A stretch of 64,000 nucleotides of DNA from Stomorhina lunata (Eukaryota > Arthropoda > Insecta > Diptera > Rhiniidae): positions 38,485,492 to 38,549,491 of the forward strand of contig OW121740.1 of NCBI GenBank assembly GCA_933228675.1, given 5' to 3'. This document shows, piece by piece, positions 1 to 13,565 of the stretch; the stretch's first letter is position 1; every line of letters begins with the position of its first letter. Both the position numbers and the translations under genes were made by a program. The notes under the pieces were generated by a model. That model was not told where the DNA came from. It saw nothing but the letters and a program-made list of their open reading frames with translations, and searched no databases.

Positions 1-365
1 GCCTAGTGCTTATGTAAAACTTCTAGATACCAAATTTTGTCATCATAGCTCTTATAATTTGTCATTTATTAGCAAATAAGCGATTAGCCTAGACAAGGTT
101 ATACATTTACCGATTTTGCCCAATTTCAATACCAAAATTTTCTCATAGATGGAGAATGTTTTTACTAAGCTTCTTTCGTTTAGGAGTTATCGTGATTTCA
201 ACAGACCGACAGACGGACAAACAGATGGACATCGCTCAATCGTCTTAGAATTTCATAAGGATTCAGAATATATATGGTTTTTGATTTTTGAGCCAATATT
301 TAGGAAATTTCAAACGGAATGACAATCTCAATATACCTCCCATTCTTTTTGATAGTGGCTATAAC
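1..365 (+). repeat. 3' end of a family 1 dispersed repeat
   Basis: Matches the last part of the full copies at 648-2511 and 34802-36654. It has the GACGGACAAACAG-type microsatellite, then the CGCTCAATCGTCTTAGAATT block, and ends in a diverged form of the TGATGGTGGGTATA terminus. The rest lies left of the window. Confidence 0.8.
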
Positions 366-647
366 AATTTATTCTTAGGCTAGCATTCGTAACATATGGT
401 TGCGTTTTCTCAATTTAGTTGATCACGAGCATCCAACCAAAACGGTTGGTTGTTTGCTTGTTGAAAAATTACTTAAGAATGCTCGTTTGTTTACAATAAA
501 AATATAACTTTTTAAAAACGACATAAAGTGTTTTAATTTTGTTTTCGGTTGTTTGTAAAAAGAATTCCTTCTACGTTTTTAAAGGAAAAACGTAACAATA
601 TTTTTAATCAACAAAAAAAATTTTACAATTCACAATATGAAATAAAA
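366..647. other. AT-rich stretch, nothing recognised
   Basis: Part of intron 8 of the receptor gene. No coding pattern or repeat match was seen. Confidence 0.5.
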
Positions 648-2511
648 CAAGTAAGAGTGTTATATTCGGCTGTGCCGAATCTTATATACCCACCATCAAG
701 TTGTGTTAAATTTAGAAACATATCTCATATATCTACAAGGGTGCAGCTAATTCAAAATCTGCACCAAAACTGGAAAAATCGCTAAGCTATTTGGTATTGT
801 TGGTAAAACCTTTGGACTAAATTAGGTTTCCGTAGCTTTATAGTTCAACATTCAAAAATATTTTAGTGGTTTCCCCAGTATTTACTTTGATCAAAATTCG
901 GTCTCATAACCAGGTATAGTTTTACATTAATAAGTTGTTAAATACTTTTCGTTGTGATTAATATGTAGTTAGGCTAAACACGTTAATAGTAATACGACAG
1001 GTCCATATATTTCGTTATGAGTTCCTAATGCATTCATCATATATAAAGTCTGGGCTGAACATTGATTGATGCCTATATAATTTCATAGGTGCAATCATAA
1101 TATAATGAATGTACCTCCAAATCTTTTTGATTGTAGATATAAAAAGGGGATGTTATATATATAAGAATTATAGCCAAATGTTGACCGATTATAACAAAAT
1201 TTTACACACTGGCCGGTATATATAGAGAGCTTATTCTTGCAAAATTTAGTGACCATAGCTTCATCATAGTTTCTAATTTAATAGCTTTTAACTGGCCTTT
1301 GCTAAAATTTTTGGTTTCCGTGAGTGTTTTTCACATGAAAGCTAAAGTCAAATATGGACTGATTCCTATAAAATTTGATAAACTGATCAAAAATTGCATA
1401 AAACTTCCCTATTTTAAATTTAATCGTCATAGCTATTACAATTGTATTCAATTTATCAGCATTAATGTGTTTCCCGGGGCGGGGTTATATGGGAGCTCTA
1501 ACTAAATTTGAACCGATTTTGTCCATTTTCAACACACATCTTTTTCATGATATCGAAAATACTTTTGTAAAATTTTGTCCCTCTAGCTCTTTTCGTTAAG
1601 GCGCTATCGTGCTTTTATCTGACGGACAGACGGACATAAACAACCTTTTCTTTATGTATTTTTGTGTTTCCATAAGTTTTTTATATGGGAGCTATGGTCA
1701 AATGGTGACCGATTGTGAGGAAATTTTGCACACTGGCTGGCATTGACATAAGACTTCCTTGTGCTTAATTTAGTCTTACTAGCTCTTGTAGTTAAGGAGC
1801 TATCACGATTTTATCTGACGGACAGACGGACATAAATCCCCTTTTCTTTTTGAATTTTTGTGTTTTCGTAAGTTTTTTATATGGGAGCTAGGTCAAATAG
1901 TGACCGATTGTGACAAAATTTTGCACACTGGCTGGCATTGATATAAGACTTTCTTGTGCCAAATTTAGTGGTTATATCTGTTATACTTTTAGATTTATTG
2001 GCATTTAAGTGTATTTTGGGTGAAATTTAGCCTGTTTTCGTAAGTTTTTTGTATGGGACCTATGGCTAAATGTGAACCGATTTCGATGAAATTTTATATG
2101 CTGCCTAGTGCTTATCTAAAACTTATAGATACCAAATTTTGTCATCATAACTTTCATAATTTGTCATTTATTAGCAAATAAGCGATTAGCCTAGACGAGG
2201 TTATACGGGAGCTATGGCCAAATGCTAACCGATTTTGCCCAATTTCAATACCAAAATTTTCTCATAGATAAAGAATGTTTTTGCTAAGTTTCTTTTCGTT
2301 TAGACGTTATCGTGATTTCAACAGACAGACAGACAGACAGACAGACGGACAGACAGACGGACAGACAGACGGACATAGCTCAATCGTCTTAGAATTTCAT
2401 AAGGATTCAGAATATATATCGTTTTTGATTTTTGAACCAATATTAAGGAAATTACAAACGGAATGACAATCTCAATATACCCCCCATTCTTTTTGATGGT
2501 GGGTATAAAAA
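648..2511 (+). repeat. Full-length copy A of dispersed repeat family 1
   Basis: It starts CAAGTAAGAGTGTTATATTC with a small hairpin (TTCGGCTGTGCCGAA) and ATACCCACCATCA, and ends with TGATGGTGGGTATAAAAA, so the ends are partly inverted. Inside are several diverged copies of an approximately 150-bp module containing TATGGGAGCTATGGTCAAAT and ACGGACAGACGGACAT tracts. It has no coding capacity. The same structure recurs at 34802-36654, with fragments at 1-365, 3968-4115, 5035-5690 and 7499-7685. The transposition class is unknown. Confidence 0.8.
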
Positions 2512-2689
2512 ACAAACAAATTTATTTTGAATATGTTTGGATATACCTAGTAGAAAATGTAACCGCGTACTTTTCATTGAGACATTATGAATACCTGTAA
2601 TGATACTTAAGGTCTTGATGGTAAAAATGTTTTCTATATAAAAGGGCTATATCTGCCAGAAATGAAAACATCCACAAGCATCCGCTGTT

Positions 2690-3440
2690 TTTTCTTCGAA
2701 ATCCTTATTAAATAAAACTTAAGGAAATTTTCAAGATATCCTTAGCAGAGCCGTAAATTTTCTTCAAACTTAGCTCCGCTATGCCTGTGCTTTTGGGCAA
2801 TTTTTCTCTCCTTAGCATTGATTGTGCAAACTGCCATAGTATTCTTAGTAGAACCGTAAATTATTTCAAACTTAGCCACGCTATGACTGTGCTTCTTGAC
2901 TAATTTCCTCTCCTTAGCAAGATACCCATTTATCATATTTATAAGAAAGGCCACTCCTTATTGGCTGTGGTATAGCAGGTTAGTCATCCGCCTAGCATAG
3001 CAGAGGCCCAAGTTCTATCACTGGACAGACTCACTTGAAAAAATAAAAAATTTAAAAAAAAAACTCAGCTAGTCACTAGTTATTGAGTATTAGGCTATGT
3101 TAAACTTCTCTATCTAACGCATTTGCCGTTCGGAGCCGGCGTTAAAACGTAGGCCCCTTTCAATGAGTCTAAAAATAGAATCGGATGCAGCTCATTGTCT
3201 GAGAGAAGTACCCCTTGTTCCAATTGGAATGTTGTCGGGGAATATATACATATATATACTCTTTATTGGCTACTATAGAACTTTAAACTTCACCTCATTG
3301 GATAAAACTTGAGAAAATTCCTAAGATATTCTAGGTAGAGACGTACATTTGTTTGAAATTATCCCCGCTATGCCTCTGCTTCTTGATCAATTTCCTCAAA
3401 TTAGCTTAGGATCTCTTAAGCCTTCTTATTCTTACTTCGT
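2690..3440 (+). repeat. Approx. 110-bp direct repeats interrupted by a SINE
   Basis: Three diverged copies share AGAGCCGTAAATTTTCTTCA..CGCTATGCCTGTGCTT: two left of the SINE (about 2735 and 2845) and one right of it (about 3330). Function unknown; no ORF. Confidence 0.55.
2962..3238 (+). mobile_element. tRNA-derived SINE, copy 1
   Basis: The A box TGGTATAGCAGG at 2968-2979 fits the pol III consensus. A decayed B box, GTTCTATCA, lies at 3012-3020. A unique body follows (ATTGAGTATTAGGCTATGTT ... CCAATTGGAATGTTGTC) that recurs nearly base for base at 58180-58361. The repeated body with a tRNA-like head defines a SINE. Confidence 0.7.
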
Positions 3441-4613
3441 TCGTTGCTGTTCTATTCTATGGCACTAAAATGTTTTCACTCGAGTACCTCCATTACTCGT
3501 GGAAAATTACTCAAATAAATCTTTATTTAAAATTAGCCATTTTAATTTACTCAAACGATTAATCGATTTAATTTTTCCGATTAATCGAGCAAACATTACT
3601 CGAGTAAACATTATGTAAACATTTTTACCAGAAATTAATTTAAAAAGTATTTTGTTCGCAATCGAAAAATTTTAACTTTGAAAAAAGTTAAATGACTTTT
3701 GTAAATGTGAACCGATATTAATAAATATCTCGTTTTTTTTTCTATATAGAACTAGCTTTGAAAGACTGTATTAAACATAATAGGGTTTTACAGAAAAATA
3801 TTGCTCTCTAATTTTAGAGGTTACGAACATTTTTTTTTAAATAGCAAAACTTTTGATAAAAACTTGCCTAATTTATTAGAATATAAGCCCTATGCCTTCA
3901 GCTTGTAAAAGCTCGATCCCTTGATTTTCCGAAAACAGTTTCTCAAAATTTTGCACGTGTTTCGAAATCTTTGAGAATGGTTTTTGTATGAGTTATAAGG
4001 GAACTATAACTAAATGTAAACCACTTTTGTCCATTTTGAATACACAACTTTTAAAAGATATCAGAAATACTTTTGTAAGATTTTATCCCTTTAGCTCTTT
4101 CGAATTCGATTTCAATCAAAATTCTAATATATATTTTTAGCCGTTGAAGCAATACATTTTTTATTGCATACTTTCAGGAGAATCTTCATGAACCTTAAAT
4201 ACTTTCGGAACCCTTAACAATTAAAAAAGTTTTCAACGAATTTTAAGGTTATATATCTCATTGGAAAGCCCATTTGTTTCTTAGTACCATAAACATGGGC
4301 CTTTAAACTTTGGACCCGATGCGTGCTTATAGAACGTAGCCCGATTTGGCTCAAATTTTTAGAACTAAACTCTTAGACCTATTGTTACAATATTCCTTTG
4401 AAAAAGTTATAAAATTCGAAAAAATATTTTCTTTCATACAAAAAATTGTCACCCTAATGTATGTATTACTTTTTACATCTTTCATCATTCTTGCCTTATT
4501 CAAATATATCAAAGTGTTTTCTTAACATTATTTTTATCATAAAAAAACATTGTGTAATTTATGATTTTCCTGGAAAAATAAATTGTTAAATAAACTTTTC
4601 CAACAAAACTTAC
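3441..4613. other. Intron 8 sequence, mostly unclassified
   Basis: AT-rich. An ACTCGAGTAAA/CGATTAATCG palindrome-rich patch lies at 3475-3610, and a family 1 fragment (ACTATAACTAAATGTAAACC ...) at about 3968-4115. No exon with receptor similarity was found on the minus strand. Confidence 0.45.
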
Positions 4614-4685
4614 AATTGTTGCATGCTCATGCCATGAAATGCCTTTGGATGTACTTCTTGTAAATTAGGATTTTCCTTTAAAATT
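4614..4685 (-). CDS. Lgr1: Exon 8 of Lgr1-type receptor: one leucine-rich repeat; last exon found in window
   Basis: 72-bp exon, acceptor ATCATTAAAG|AATT and donor CAATT|GTAAGT. It encodes ILKENPNLQEVHPKAFHG and MSMQQL. The N-x-N-L-x-E-x-x-x-x-x-F-H-G motif is the next repeat in order in FSH/LH/TSH receptors. I looked for the following exon and the seven-helix exon on the minus strand from 1 to 4600 and found none, so the gene continues left of the window inside intron 8. Confidence 0.87.
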
Positions 4686-4772
4686 CTTTAATGATAAAAC
4701 AAAACAAAACATAAATGTTAATTAAGTTGGTAAATATTAAGTTAAATAACAATTCCAAGTATTAATACTTAC

Positions 4773-4841
4773 AATTCAGCTATTTGAGAACCTTGAAAAG
4801 CGGAATCTTCTATATAACTTATATCATTATTTGCTAAAATT
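4773..4841 (-). CDS. Lgr1: Exon 7 of Lgr1-type receptor: one leucine-rich repeat
   Basis: 69-bp exon. The frame requires acceptor AATGACAG|AATT. A second AG eight bases downstream (TTTTAG|CAAATAA) would put a stop codon at once in phase, so the upstream site must be used. It encodes ILANNDISYIEDSAFQGSQI plus AEL, with the N-x-I-x-x-I-x-x-x-A-F-x-G-x-Q-x-x-E-L signature of repeat 7 in the hormone receptors. Donor GAATT|GTAAGT. Intron 7 is 87 bp. Confidence 0.88.
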
Positions 4842-4911
4842 CTGTCATTATGGTAAAGAAGATTAAATTTAAAGCCAGAATAATTTAATATATAACGTTT
4901 TTTATACTTAC

Positions 4912-4977
4912 AATTGGTCAGTCTTTATGTTAATCGATTTCGATTCTATATGAGTTATATGATTATTATCGAGATCT
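4912..4977 (-). CDS. Lgr1: Exon 6 of Lgr1-type receptor: one leucine-rich repeat
   Basis: 66-bp exon, acceptor TTTATTTCAG|AGATC and donor CAATT|GTAAGT. The neighbouring AGAG acceptor choice is excluded by phase. It encodes DLDNNHITHIESKSINIKTD, matching the repeat that in vertebrate receptors has an equally irregular N-I-x-x-I-E-x-x-S layout. Intron 6 is only 70 bp. Confidence 0.87.
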
Positions 4978-5034
4978 CTGAAATAAAGAAAGTAAGAAAT
5001 AAAAATTTTTTGGTAAACGTTTTACATAAGTTGT

Positions 5035-5667
5035 TTTTATATGAAAGCTATAGTCAAATATAGACCGATTTCTATAAAAATGTATGTACTGATCAATATC
5101 TGCACAAAACTTCTCTCTTCTAAATTAAATTGTCATATCTATTTCAAGTCAAAATTTATCAGCATTAATGTGATTACCGGGGTGGGGTTACATGGGAGCT
5201 ATAACTAAATGTCAAACAATTTTGGCTTTTTGCAAAATACCATTTTTTCCATATATCGAAAATACTTTTGTAAAGTTTTGTCCTTTAAGAACTGTTTGTA
5301 AAGGAGCTATCACGCTTTTATTTGATGGACAGATGGACAGAAACGCACTTTTTGGTATTTTTGGGTTTCCGTAAGTTTTTTATATGGGAGCCATGGTCAA
5401 ATGGTGACCCATTGTAAGTAAATTGTGCATACTAGCTGGCATTGAAAACTTTCTTGTGCTAAATTTAGTGGCTTTACCTATTACAGTTTATCATTTATAT
5501 TTTAGGTGGAATTTAGGCTGTTTCCGTAAGTGTTTTGTATGGGCTATGGTTAAATGTGAACCGATTTTGATGAAATTTTGTGTGCGGATATAAAACTTCT
5601 CTTTACTAAATTGTATATTTTTGCAAAGTTTCAGTGACCTAGCTTCTTTCGTTTAGGCGCTTTGTGC

Positions 5668-5690
<23 letters not shown>
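5035..5690 (+). repeat. Family 1 copy C, broken by the GACA array
   Basis: Carries the TATGGGAGC..GGTCAAATGGTGACC modules and the TTCGTTTAGGCGC block that in other copies directly precedes the CAGACGGACA microsatellite. Here that microsatellite has expanded into the following array. Confidence 0.75.
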
Positions 5691-6925
<1,235 letters not shown>

Positions 6926-7498
6926 TCGAGTTTTAAATAGAAAAATTGCCTAAAGATGAAAAATGAATACCGACAAAATATCTACAAAAAAGAAAATTTG
7001 TTTGCTTTTCCCAAAAAAAAAATCAACATGACTTATATTTTACATATTTACATATTTTACAAAACGTGACATCTGTTTTAGTCACAAGTATTTAAAAAAG
7101 TAAGGTTAGCTGCAGGAAATTTTTTTAAAAATATATCCTTCAAAGAAGTACACACATGTTCATTAGACTGTCCCGCGCATATATGAAAATATTTTTTTTA
7201 TAAATCATGGATCAAATCGCCACATTCGATATCAATCGAGAACTATAACAAACCTTATGTTATATTATTTACCATAAATTATCCCAAAAGTATGCTACAC
7301 AAATGTTTTAGAAATAACTTACATTTCGATCAATATCGAATGCGCCGATTTGGGCACCAGATATGCTTACCCTCCAGTTTTTTTCGGCTATCGGATAAAA
7401 TTTACACATGCCTCCAAAGCCATTTTAATATTAACCGGCCGGTTTTATAATGAAATATATTTGAAATGAATAATATTTGTGCCAAATTTCAGAGACCT
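6926..7498. other. Intron 5 AT-rich sequence with first foldback copy
   Basis: Nothing coding. Contains the small foldback unit at 7212-7345 described separately. Confidence 0.5.
7212..7345. repeat. Small foldback unit, copy 1
   Basis: CATTCGATATCAATCGAGA on the left is mirrored by TTTCGATCAATATCGAATG on the right. The interior keeps AAAAGTATGCTACACAAATG, also found in the copy at 7872-8168. Confidence 0.65.
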
Positions 7499-7685
7499 TT
7501 ATGCTTTCGTTAAGATTTTATAGTGCCGACAACAGACAGACAGACGGACATCGCTCAATCGTCTTAGAATTTCATAAGGATTCAAAATATACTTCAATTT
7601 TAATTTTAGAGCCAATATTAAGGAAATTACAAATGGAATGACAATCTCAATATACCCCCATTCTTTTTGATGGTGGGTATAAAAA
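7499..7685 (+). repeat. Family 1 3' terminal fragment
   Basis: GACAGACGGACATCGCTCAA through ATGGTGGGTATAAAAA, as at the ends of the full copies. It may be the far end of copy C, split by the GACA expansion and by later insertion. Confidence 0.75.
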
Positions 7686-7871
7686 CTGAGGCCAATATCT
7701 AAAACCATTTCCCAGTACCATGTGTTCAAATTCGACGAATTTCGCAAAAAAGTCTACTTTTGCTCATAATTTGAGTAAATGCTTCATAAATCTTCTTTAT
7801 GTTTAATTTTAATAATGTTTACATGGAATAAAGTTATCAATTTTATGGAAAATATAAACAGGGGATAAATT

Positions 7872-8168
7872 ACCGCATTCGATATCGATCGAAAACTCAG
7901 ACTTTTAAGCGAATATTGTGAAGTATGCTTTAGGGCTGTTCTAAGTTATTTCGATGCAAAAAGTTTATTGAAATTTGGTATCCATTTTGATTCGTTTCTA
8001 AAAACATATAGTTCAATTAAAACTCTTTAACTATTGTTCATCTTTTGGCAAATAATTTCAAAAAAATATAGTCAACTGTGCATCTTTTAAATAATTTTGA
8101 TTATCCTTAAAGTATGCCATACAAATGTTTTGAAAATATCTAAGATTTCGATCGATATCGAATGCCGT
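7872..8168. repeat. Small foldback unit, copy 2
   Basis: The inverted termini GCATTCGATATCGATCGAAA (7874) and TTTCGATCGATATCGAATGC (8147) are near perfect. The shared interior AAAGTATGCCATACAAATG relates it to the shorter copy at 7212-7345. Probably a MITE-like element of unknown superfamily. Confidence 0.65.
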
Positions 8169-8929
<761 letters not shown>

Positions 8930-8930
<1 letters not shown>

Positions 8931-9925
8931 AAAAAAAGGAACTGACCTAGTTTACCCACCGGTTACACCTTAACATACTGTCAAAATTTCAGAAAAATCG
9001 GTCCGCTCGGTCATATATATTTGTCATTTTTAATATATGAGTTATATGGGAGGGGTCACGCCCACTTGAGATTTCTGAAAAAACCCATGCCTATTTTAAG
9101 CACCGGTCACACCTTACCATACTGTCAAAATTATAGAGAAATTGGGCCGCTAGATCATCCATATTTGTCATTTTCAATATTTTACTTTTATGGGAGGGGT
9201 CACGCCCACATGAGATTTGCGAAAAACCTAGACTATTTTAACCACCGGTCACACCTTACCTCACTGTCTAAATTTCAGAAAAATCGGCCGGTTTGATCAT
9301 CCATATTTGTAAAATTTAAAATCTGACTTATATGGGAGGGGTCACGCCCACTTGAAATTTTAAGAAAAAAACCTTGTCTATTTTAACCACCGATCACACC
9401 TTACCTCACTGTCTAAATTTCAGAAAAATCGGTCGGTTTGATCATCCACATTTGTATGTTTTAAAATCTGACTTATATGGGAGGGGTCACGCCCACTTGA
9501 GATTTGAAAAAAAAATCCGGCCTATTTTATCCATAGGTCACACCTTAATATACTGTCAAAATTTCATAAAAATCGGGCCGCTTTGACATTTATATTTGTC
9601 ATTTTTAATATATGAGTTATATGGGAGGGGTCACGCCCACTTGATATTTCGAAAAAAATTAGCCTATTTTAACCACCGATCACACCTTACCATACTGTCA
9701 AAATTTCAGAAAAATCGGGCCTATCTTTTGCCTATATTTGTCATTTTCAATATATGGGTTATATGGGAGGGGTCACACCCACTTGAGATTTCCAAAAAAA
9801 AATTAGCTTATAGTCACCACCGGCCACACCATACAACACTGTCAAAATTTGAGCAAAATCGGCCCGCTAGTTTCGGAGATCCTTCCCAACAAACAACATA
9901 CAAACAGACGCGGACATTTTTTTAT
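8930..9925 (+). repeat. Tandem repeat, about 6 units of ~145 bp, TE-like
   Basis: Each unit has GTTATATGGGAGGGGTCACG, then a pyrimidine/A stretch, then CACCGGTCACACCTTAC..ACTGTCAAAATTTCAGAAAAATCGG. GGGAGGGGTCACGCCCAC recurs near 9049, 9194, 9336, 9480, 9625 and 9768. It is preceded by TTAACCCGGCGTTG and followed by CCCAACAAACAACATACAAA and a GATA/GAA tail, resembling the 3' region of a non-LTR element. Confidence 0.8.
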
Positions 9926-9992
9926 AGATATAGAAGATAGAAGAAGAAGAAGAAGAAGAAGCAGAAGAAGATAGAAGAAGAAGATAGATAAT
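9926..9992. repeat. GAA/GATA microsatellite tail
   Basis: ATAGAAGATAGAAGAAGAAG repeats directly after the 145-bp tandem block; likely the variable tail of that element. Confidence 0.85.
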
Positions 9993-10225
9993 CTCATATA
10001 ACTAAACTTAACTAAAACTTTGTTAAATAAGAGCAAATATATATCACTTAATTACACTTCATTATACATAGATGATAAGTTATATAATAAACTCCAATTA
10101 TTTTTGCAGTGCATCTTTCGAAAAAGTAAGATTGTGTGCGTTTCAAAAAAATCATATGTGATTTTTCGGGACACTCTACTTTATACGTCTTGAGAAGTTT
10201 TTTGTGTGATTTGTGCAAGAAAAAC

Positions 10226-10315
10226 GAAAAGGCATTTAACCTCAGTGGTAAAGGGCATCATATGGTAGGGCTTAACCGACTATAGCACTTTCTTACTTAT
10301 TTTACAAAAATTGTA
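10226..10315 (-). repeat. Terminal fragment of dispersed repeat family 2
   Basis: CAGTGGTAAAGGGCATCATA..CGACTATAGCACTTTCTTACTT matches the right end of the minus-oriented family 2 copies near 48755-48810 and 62755-62810. Confidence 0.65.
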
Positions 10316-10401
10316 TCTTTTTTCTTTTGTAAAATTTCATTTCTTTTAAATAAAGTTTTTAATTCTAAATAAATTCTATAAAGCAAAAAACTCATACTTA
10401 C

Positions 10402-10476
10402 ATCATTTGCAATATATTTGTGGTTGGTAAATGGATTAAATCTGGTATTTTAGTTAAACCACTGTTTATGATGCGT
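10402..10476 (-). CDS. Lgr1: Exon 5 of Lgr1-type receptor: one leucine-rich repeat
   Basis: 75-bp exon isolated by an 11.0-kb satellite-filled intron on its 5' side and a 5.4-kb intron on its 3' side. Acceptor ATTTTCAG|ACGC, donor ATGAT|GTAAGT, phase 2 to phase 2. It encodes RIINSGLTKIPDLIHLPTTN and a short tail. The I-x-N-S/T-G-L/I-x-x-I/L-P-D pattern is characteristic of the repeat just before the mid-domain repeat of glycoprotein hormone receptors, which strongly supports the family call. Confidence 0.9.
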
Positions 10477-11269
10477 CTGAAAATATAGTAGAAAAAATCG
10501 GAAAATAAAAAATTTTCACCTTGAATTGTATGTTTTAAGTAAAAAGAATTTCCCATTTCCCAGCACGAGAAGGCATATAATTTTAGAAATATGTACTATA
10601 TATGATCTCTGCTAACAGCTTGTGAACAAATTCTGGAAATAATATTTTCTATGAACATTTTTGCACAAATACTATAAAATAATAAAAAATTATTTTCTAT
10701 AACCTATTTTCTACTATCAAACACATACACTTATAAGTATAGATCTGTTAACATATAAGGAAAACCAACAAATGGAAAATATAGAAAGCAACAAGATTAA
10801 ATTTCCAATTTTTAAATAACTGGAATTTTACTCTTCAAATTGTTAGTTAATTTAGGTAGTGAAGGGAACCAACAATATAAATACATCTATGCAATTAGTT
10901 TAAAACAATATTTATAGAACTCCTTGTAAATTCAGCGGAAATTGATTATAACAATATGTTTCCGGTAAATACTAAAAGGTTTAATAAAAAAACTCTATAT
11001 TACACACACCCACAAACTAAAAACACTTGCTTTTATATAAATAGAATCCTTATCAACCACATGCATATTTGTAGGATAGCAAACACATCCTGGAACACGT
11101 TAATAAGAGGATCATCAAGTTGTTATTTAGATATGTTTAGAAAACATTCAGGTAATGGAAGTGCTAATAGATGTATTATACACTAAAGAGAATTCAATAG
11201 ATAAATACAAAGACAGACAAAATAAGCATCATAGACTAAGACTTTTCTATTTTTTTAAGTATATTTAAA
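10477..11269. other. Intron 4, 3' part, nothing recognised
   Basis: AT-rich unique-looking sequence between exon 5 and the satellite arrays. It contains no supported ORF. Confidence 0.5.
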
Positions 11270-13565
11270 AAATCCCTACAAAAATAAGACATTTTTACAG
11301 ATTTCACTACGAAAATAACAAACTTTCAAAAAATTTCTTATAAAAATAATAAATTTTTGAAAAATTTGAGATAAAAATAATAATATTTTAAAAAATTTCC
11401 AATAAAAATACTTATTTTTCAAAAATCTATTATTTTTATAGGAACTTTTTCAAAACTTTCTTATTTTTATAGGAAATTTTTCGAAAATTTCTTATTTTTA
11501 CAGAAAATTTTTCAAAAATTTCTTATTTTTATAGGAAATTTTTCAAAAATTTCTTATTTTTGTAGGAAATTTTTCAAAAATTTCTTATTTCATAGAAAAT
11601 TTTTCAAAAATTTCTTATTTTTGTAGGAAATGTTTCAAAAAATTCTTATTTTTATAGGAAATTTTCAAAAATTTCTTATTTTTATAGGAAAATTTTTCAA
11701 AAATTTCTTATTTTTATAGGAAATTTTTCAAAAATTTCCAATTTTTATAGGAAATTTTTCGAAAGTGTCCAATTTTTATAGGAAATTTTTCAAAAATTTC
11801 TTATTTTTATAGGAAATTTTTATAAAAATTTCTTATTTTTATTGAAAATTTTACAAAAATTTCTTATTTTTATAGAAAATTTTTCAAAAATTTCTTATTT
11901 TTATAGATAAGTTTTAACAATTTCTTAATTTTATAGGAAATTTTTCAATAATTTCTTATTTTTATAGGAAATATTTTAAGAATTTCTTTTTTTTATAGGA
12001 AATTTTTCAAAAACTTTATATTTTTATAGGAAATTTTTCAAAAATTTCTTATTTTTATAGGACATTTTTCAAAGTATTTCTTATTTTTATCGGAAATTTT
12101 TCAAAAATTTCTTATTTTTATAGGAAATTTTTGAAAACTTTCTTATTTTTATAGAAAAATTTTCAAAAATTTCTTATTTTATAGAAAATTTTTCAAAATT
12201 TCTTATTTTTATAGGAAGTTTTTCAAAAATTTTTTATTTTTATAGGAAACTTTTCAAAAATTTCTTATTTTTATAGGAAATTTTTATAAAAATTTCTTAT
12301 TTTTATTGAAAATTTTACAAAAATTTCTTATTTTTATAGGAAATTTTTCAAAAATTTCTTATTTCTATAGATAAGTTTTAACAATTTCTTAATTTAATAG
12401 GAAATTTTTCAATAATTTCTTATTTTTAAAGGAAATATTTTAAGAATTTCTTATTTTTATAGGAAAATTTTCAAAAATTTTATATTTTTATAGGAAATTT
12501 TTCAAAAATTTCTTATTTTTATAGGAAATTTTTTTTAAAAATTTCTTATTTTTATAGGAAATTTTTCAAATATTTCTTATTTTTAAGGAAATTTTTCAAA
12601 AATTTCTTATTTTTAAAGGAAATATTTTAAGAATTTCTTATTTTTATAGGAACATTTTCAAAAATTTCTTATTTTTAAGGAAATTTTTCAAAAATTTCTT
12701 ATTTTTAAGGAAATTTTTCAAAAATTTCTTATTTTTATAGGAATTTTCTCAAAAATTTTTTATTTTTATAAGAAATTTATCAAAAATTTCTTATTTTTAT
12801 AAGAAATTTATCAAAAATTTTATATTTTTATAAGAAATTTATCAAAAATTTTTTATTTTTATAAGAAATTTATCAAAAATTTTTTATTTTTATATAAATT
12901 TTAAAAAAATTTCTTATTTTTATATAAATTTTAAAAAAATTTCCTTTTTTTATAGGAAATTTTTCAAAAATTTCTTATTTTTATCTTAAACTTTTCAAAA
13001 ATTTCTTATTTTTAAAGGAAATTTTTCAAAAGTTTCTTATTTTTATAGGAAATTTTTCAAAAATTTCATATTTTTAGGAAATTTTTCAAAAATTTCTCAT
13101 ATTTATAGGAAATTTTTAAAAATTTCTTATTTTTTTTAAATTTTTTAAAAATTTCTTATTATTATTATAAAAAAAAATTTGAAAAATTTCCTAAAAAAAT
13201 ATGATTTTTTTTTCAAATTTCCTATAAAAGTAGGTATTTAAAAAAAATCCTGTAAAAAGAGGAAATTTTTGAAAAATGAAAAAAATTTCCTATAGAAAAA
13301 CTAAAACTTTTGAAAAATTTCTTATAAAAAATAAGAAATTTCCTTAAAGAAAATCTTACAAAATAATGAAATTTTTAAAAAATTTCCTACAAATATAAGA
13401 AATTTTTGAAAAATTTCTATAAGTATAAATAGTATAAAATTAAAAAAAATTTTTAAAAATTTCCTTTAAAAATTAGAATTTTTCAAAAATTTCCTATCAA
13501 TATAAACATTTTTTTAAAGATTTCCTATAAAAATAAGGTATTTCTACAAATATAAGAAGTTTTTG
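11270..13565 (-). repeat. 31-bp palindromic satellite (S1), degenerate array, mostly reverse orientation
   Basis: Units read TTTCTTATTTTTATAGGAAA joined by TTTTTCAAAAA, the complement of the array at 14575. Units vary in length and base. The orientation flips to the forward form near 13160-13565, and a short forward stretch also opens the block at 11280-11420. High divergence suggests an old or marginal array. Confidence 0.93.

Noticed and set aside
549..785. 78-codon plus-strand frame
   Set aside because: Runs across the border of family 1 copy A; no coding features.
1..4600. Search for the last LRR exon and the seven-helix exon of the receptor
   Set aside because: No minus-strand segment with an acceptor, phase-2 continuation and family pattern was found; presumed outside the window.
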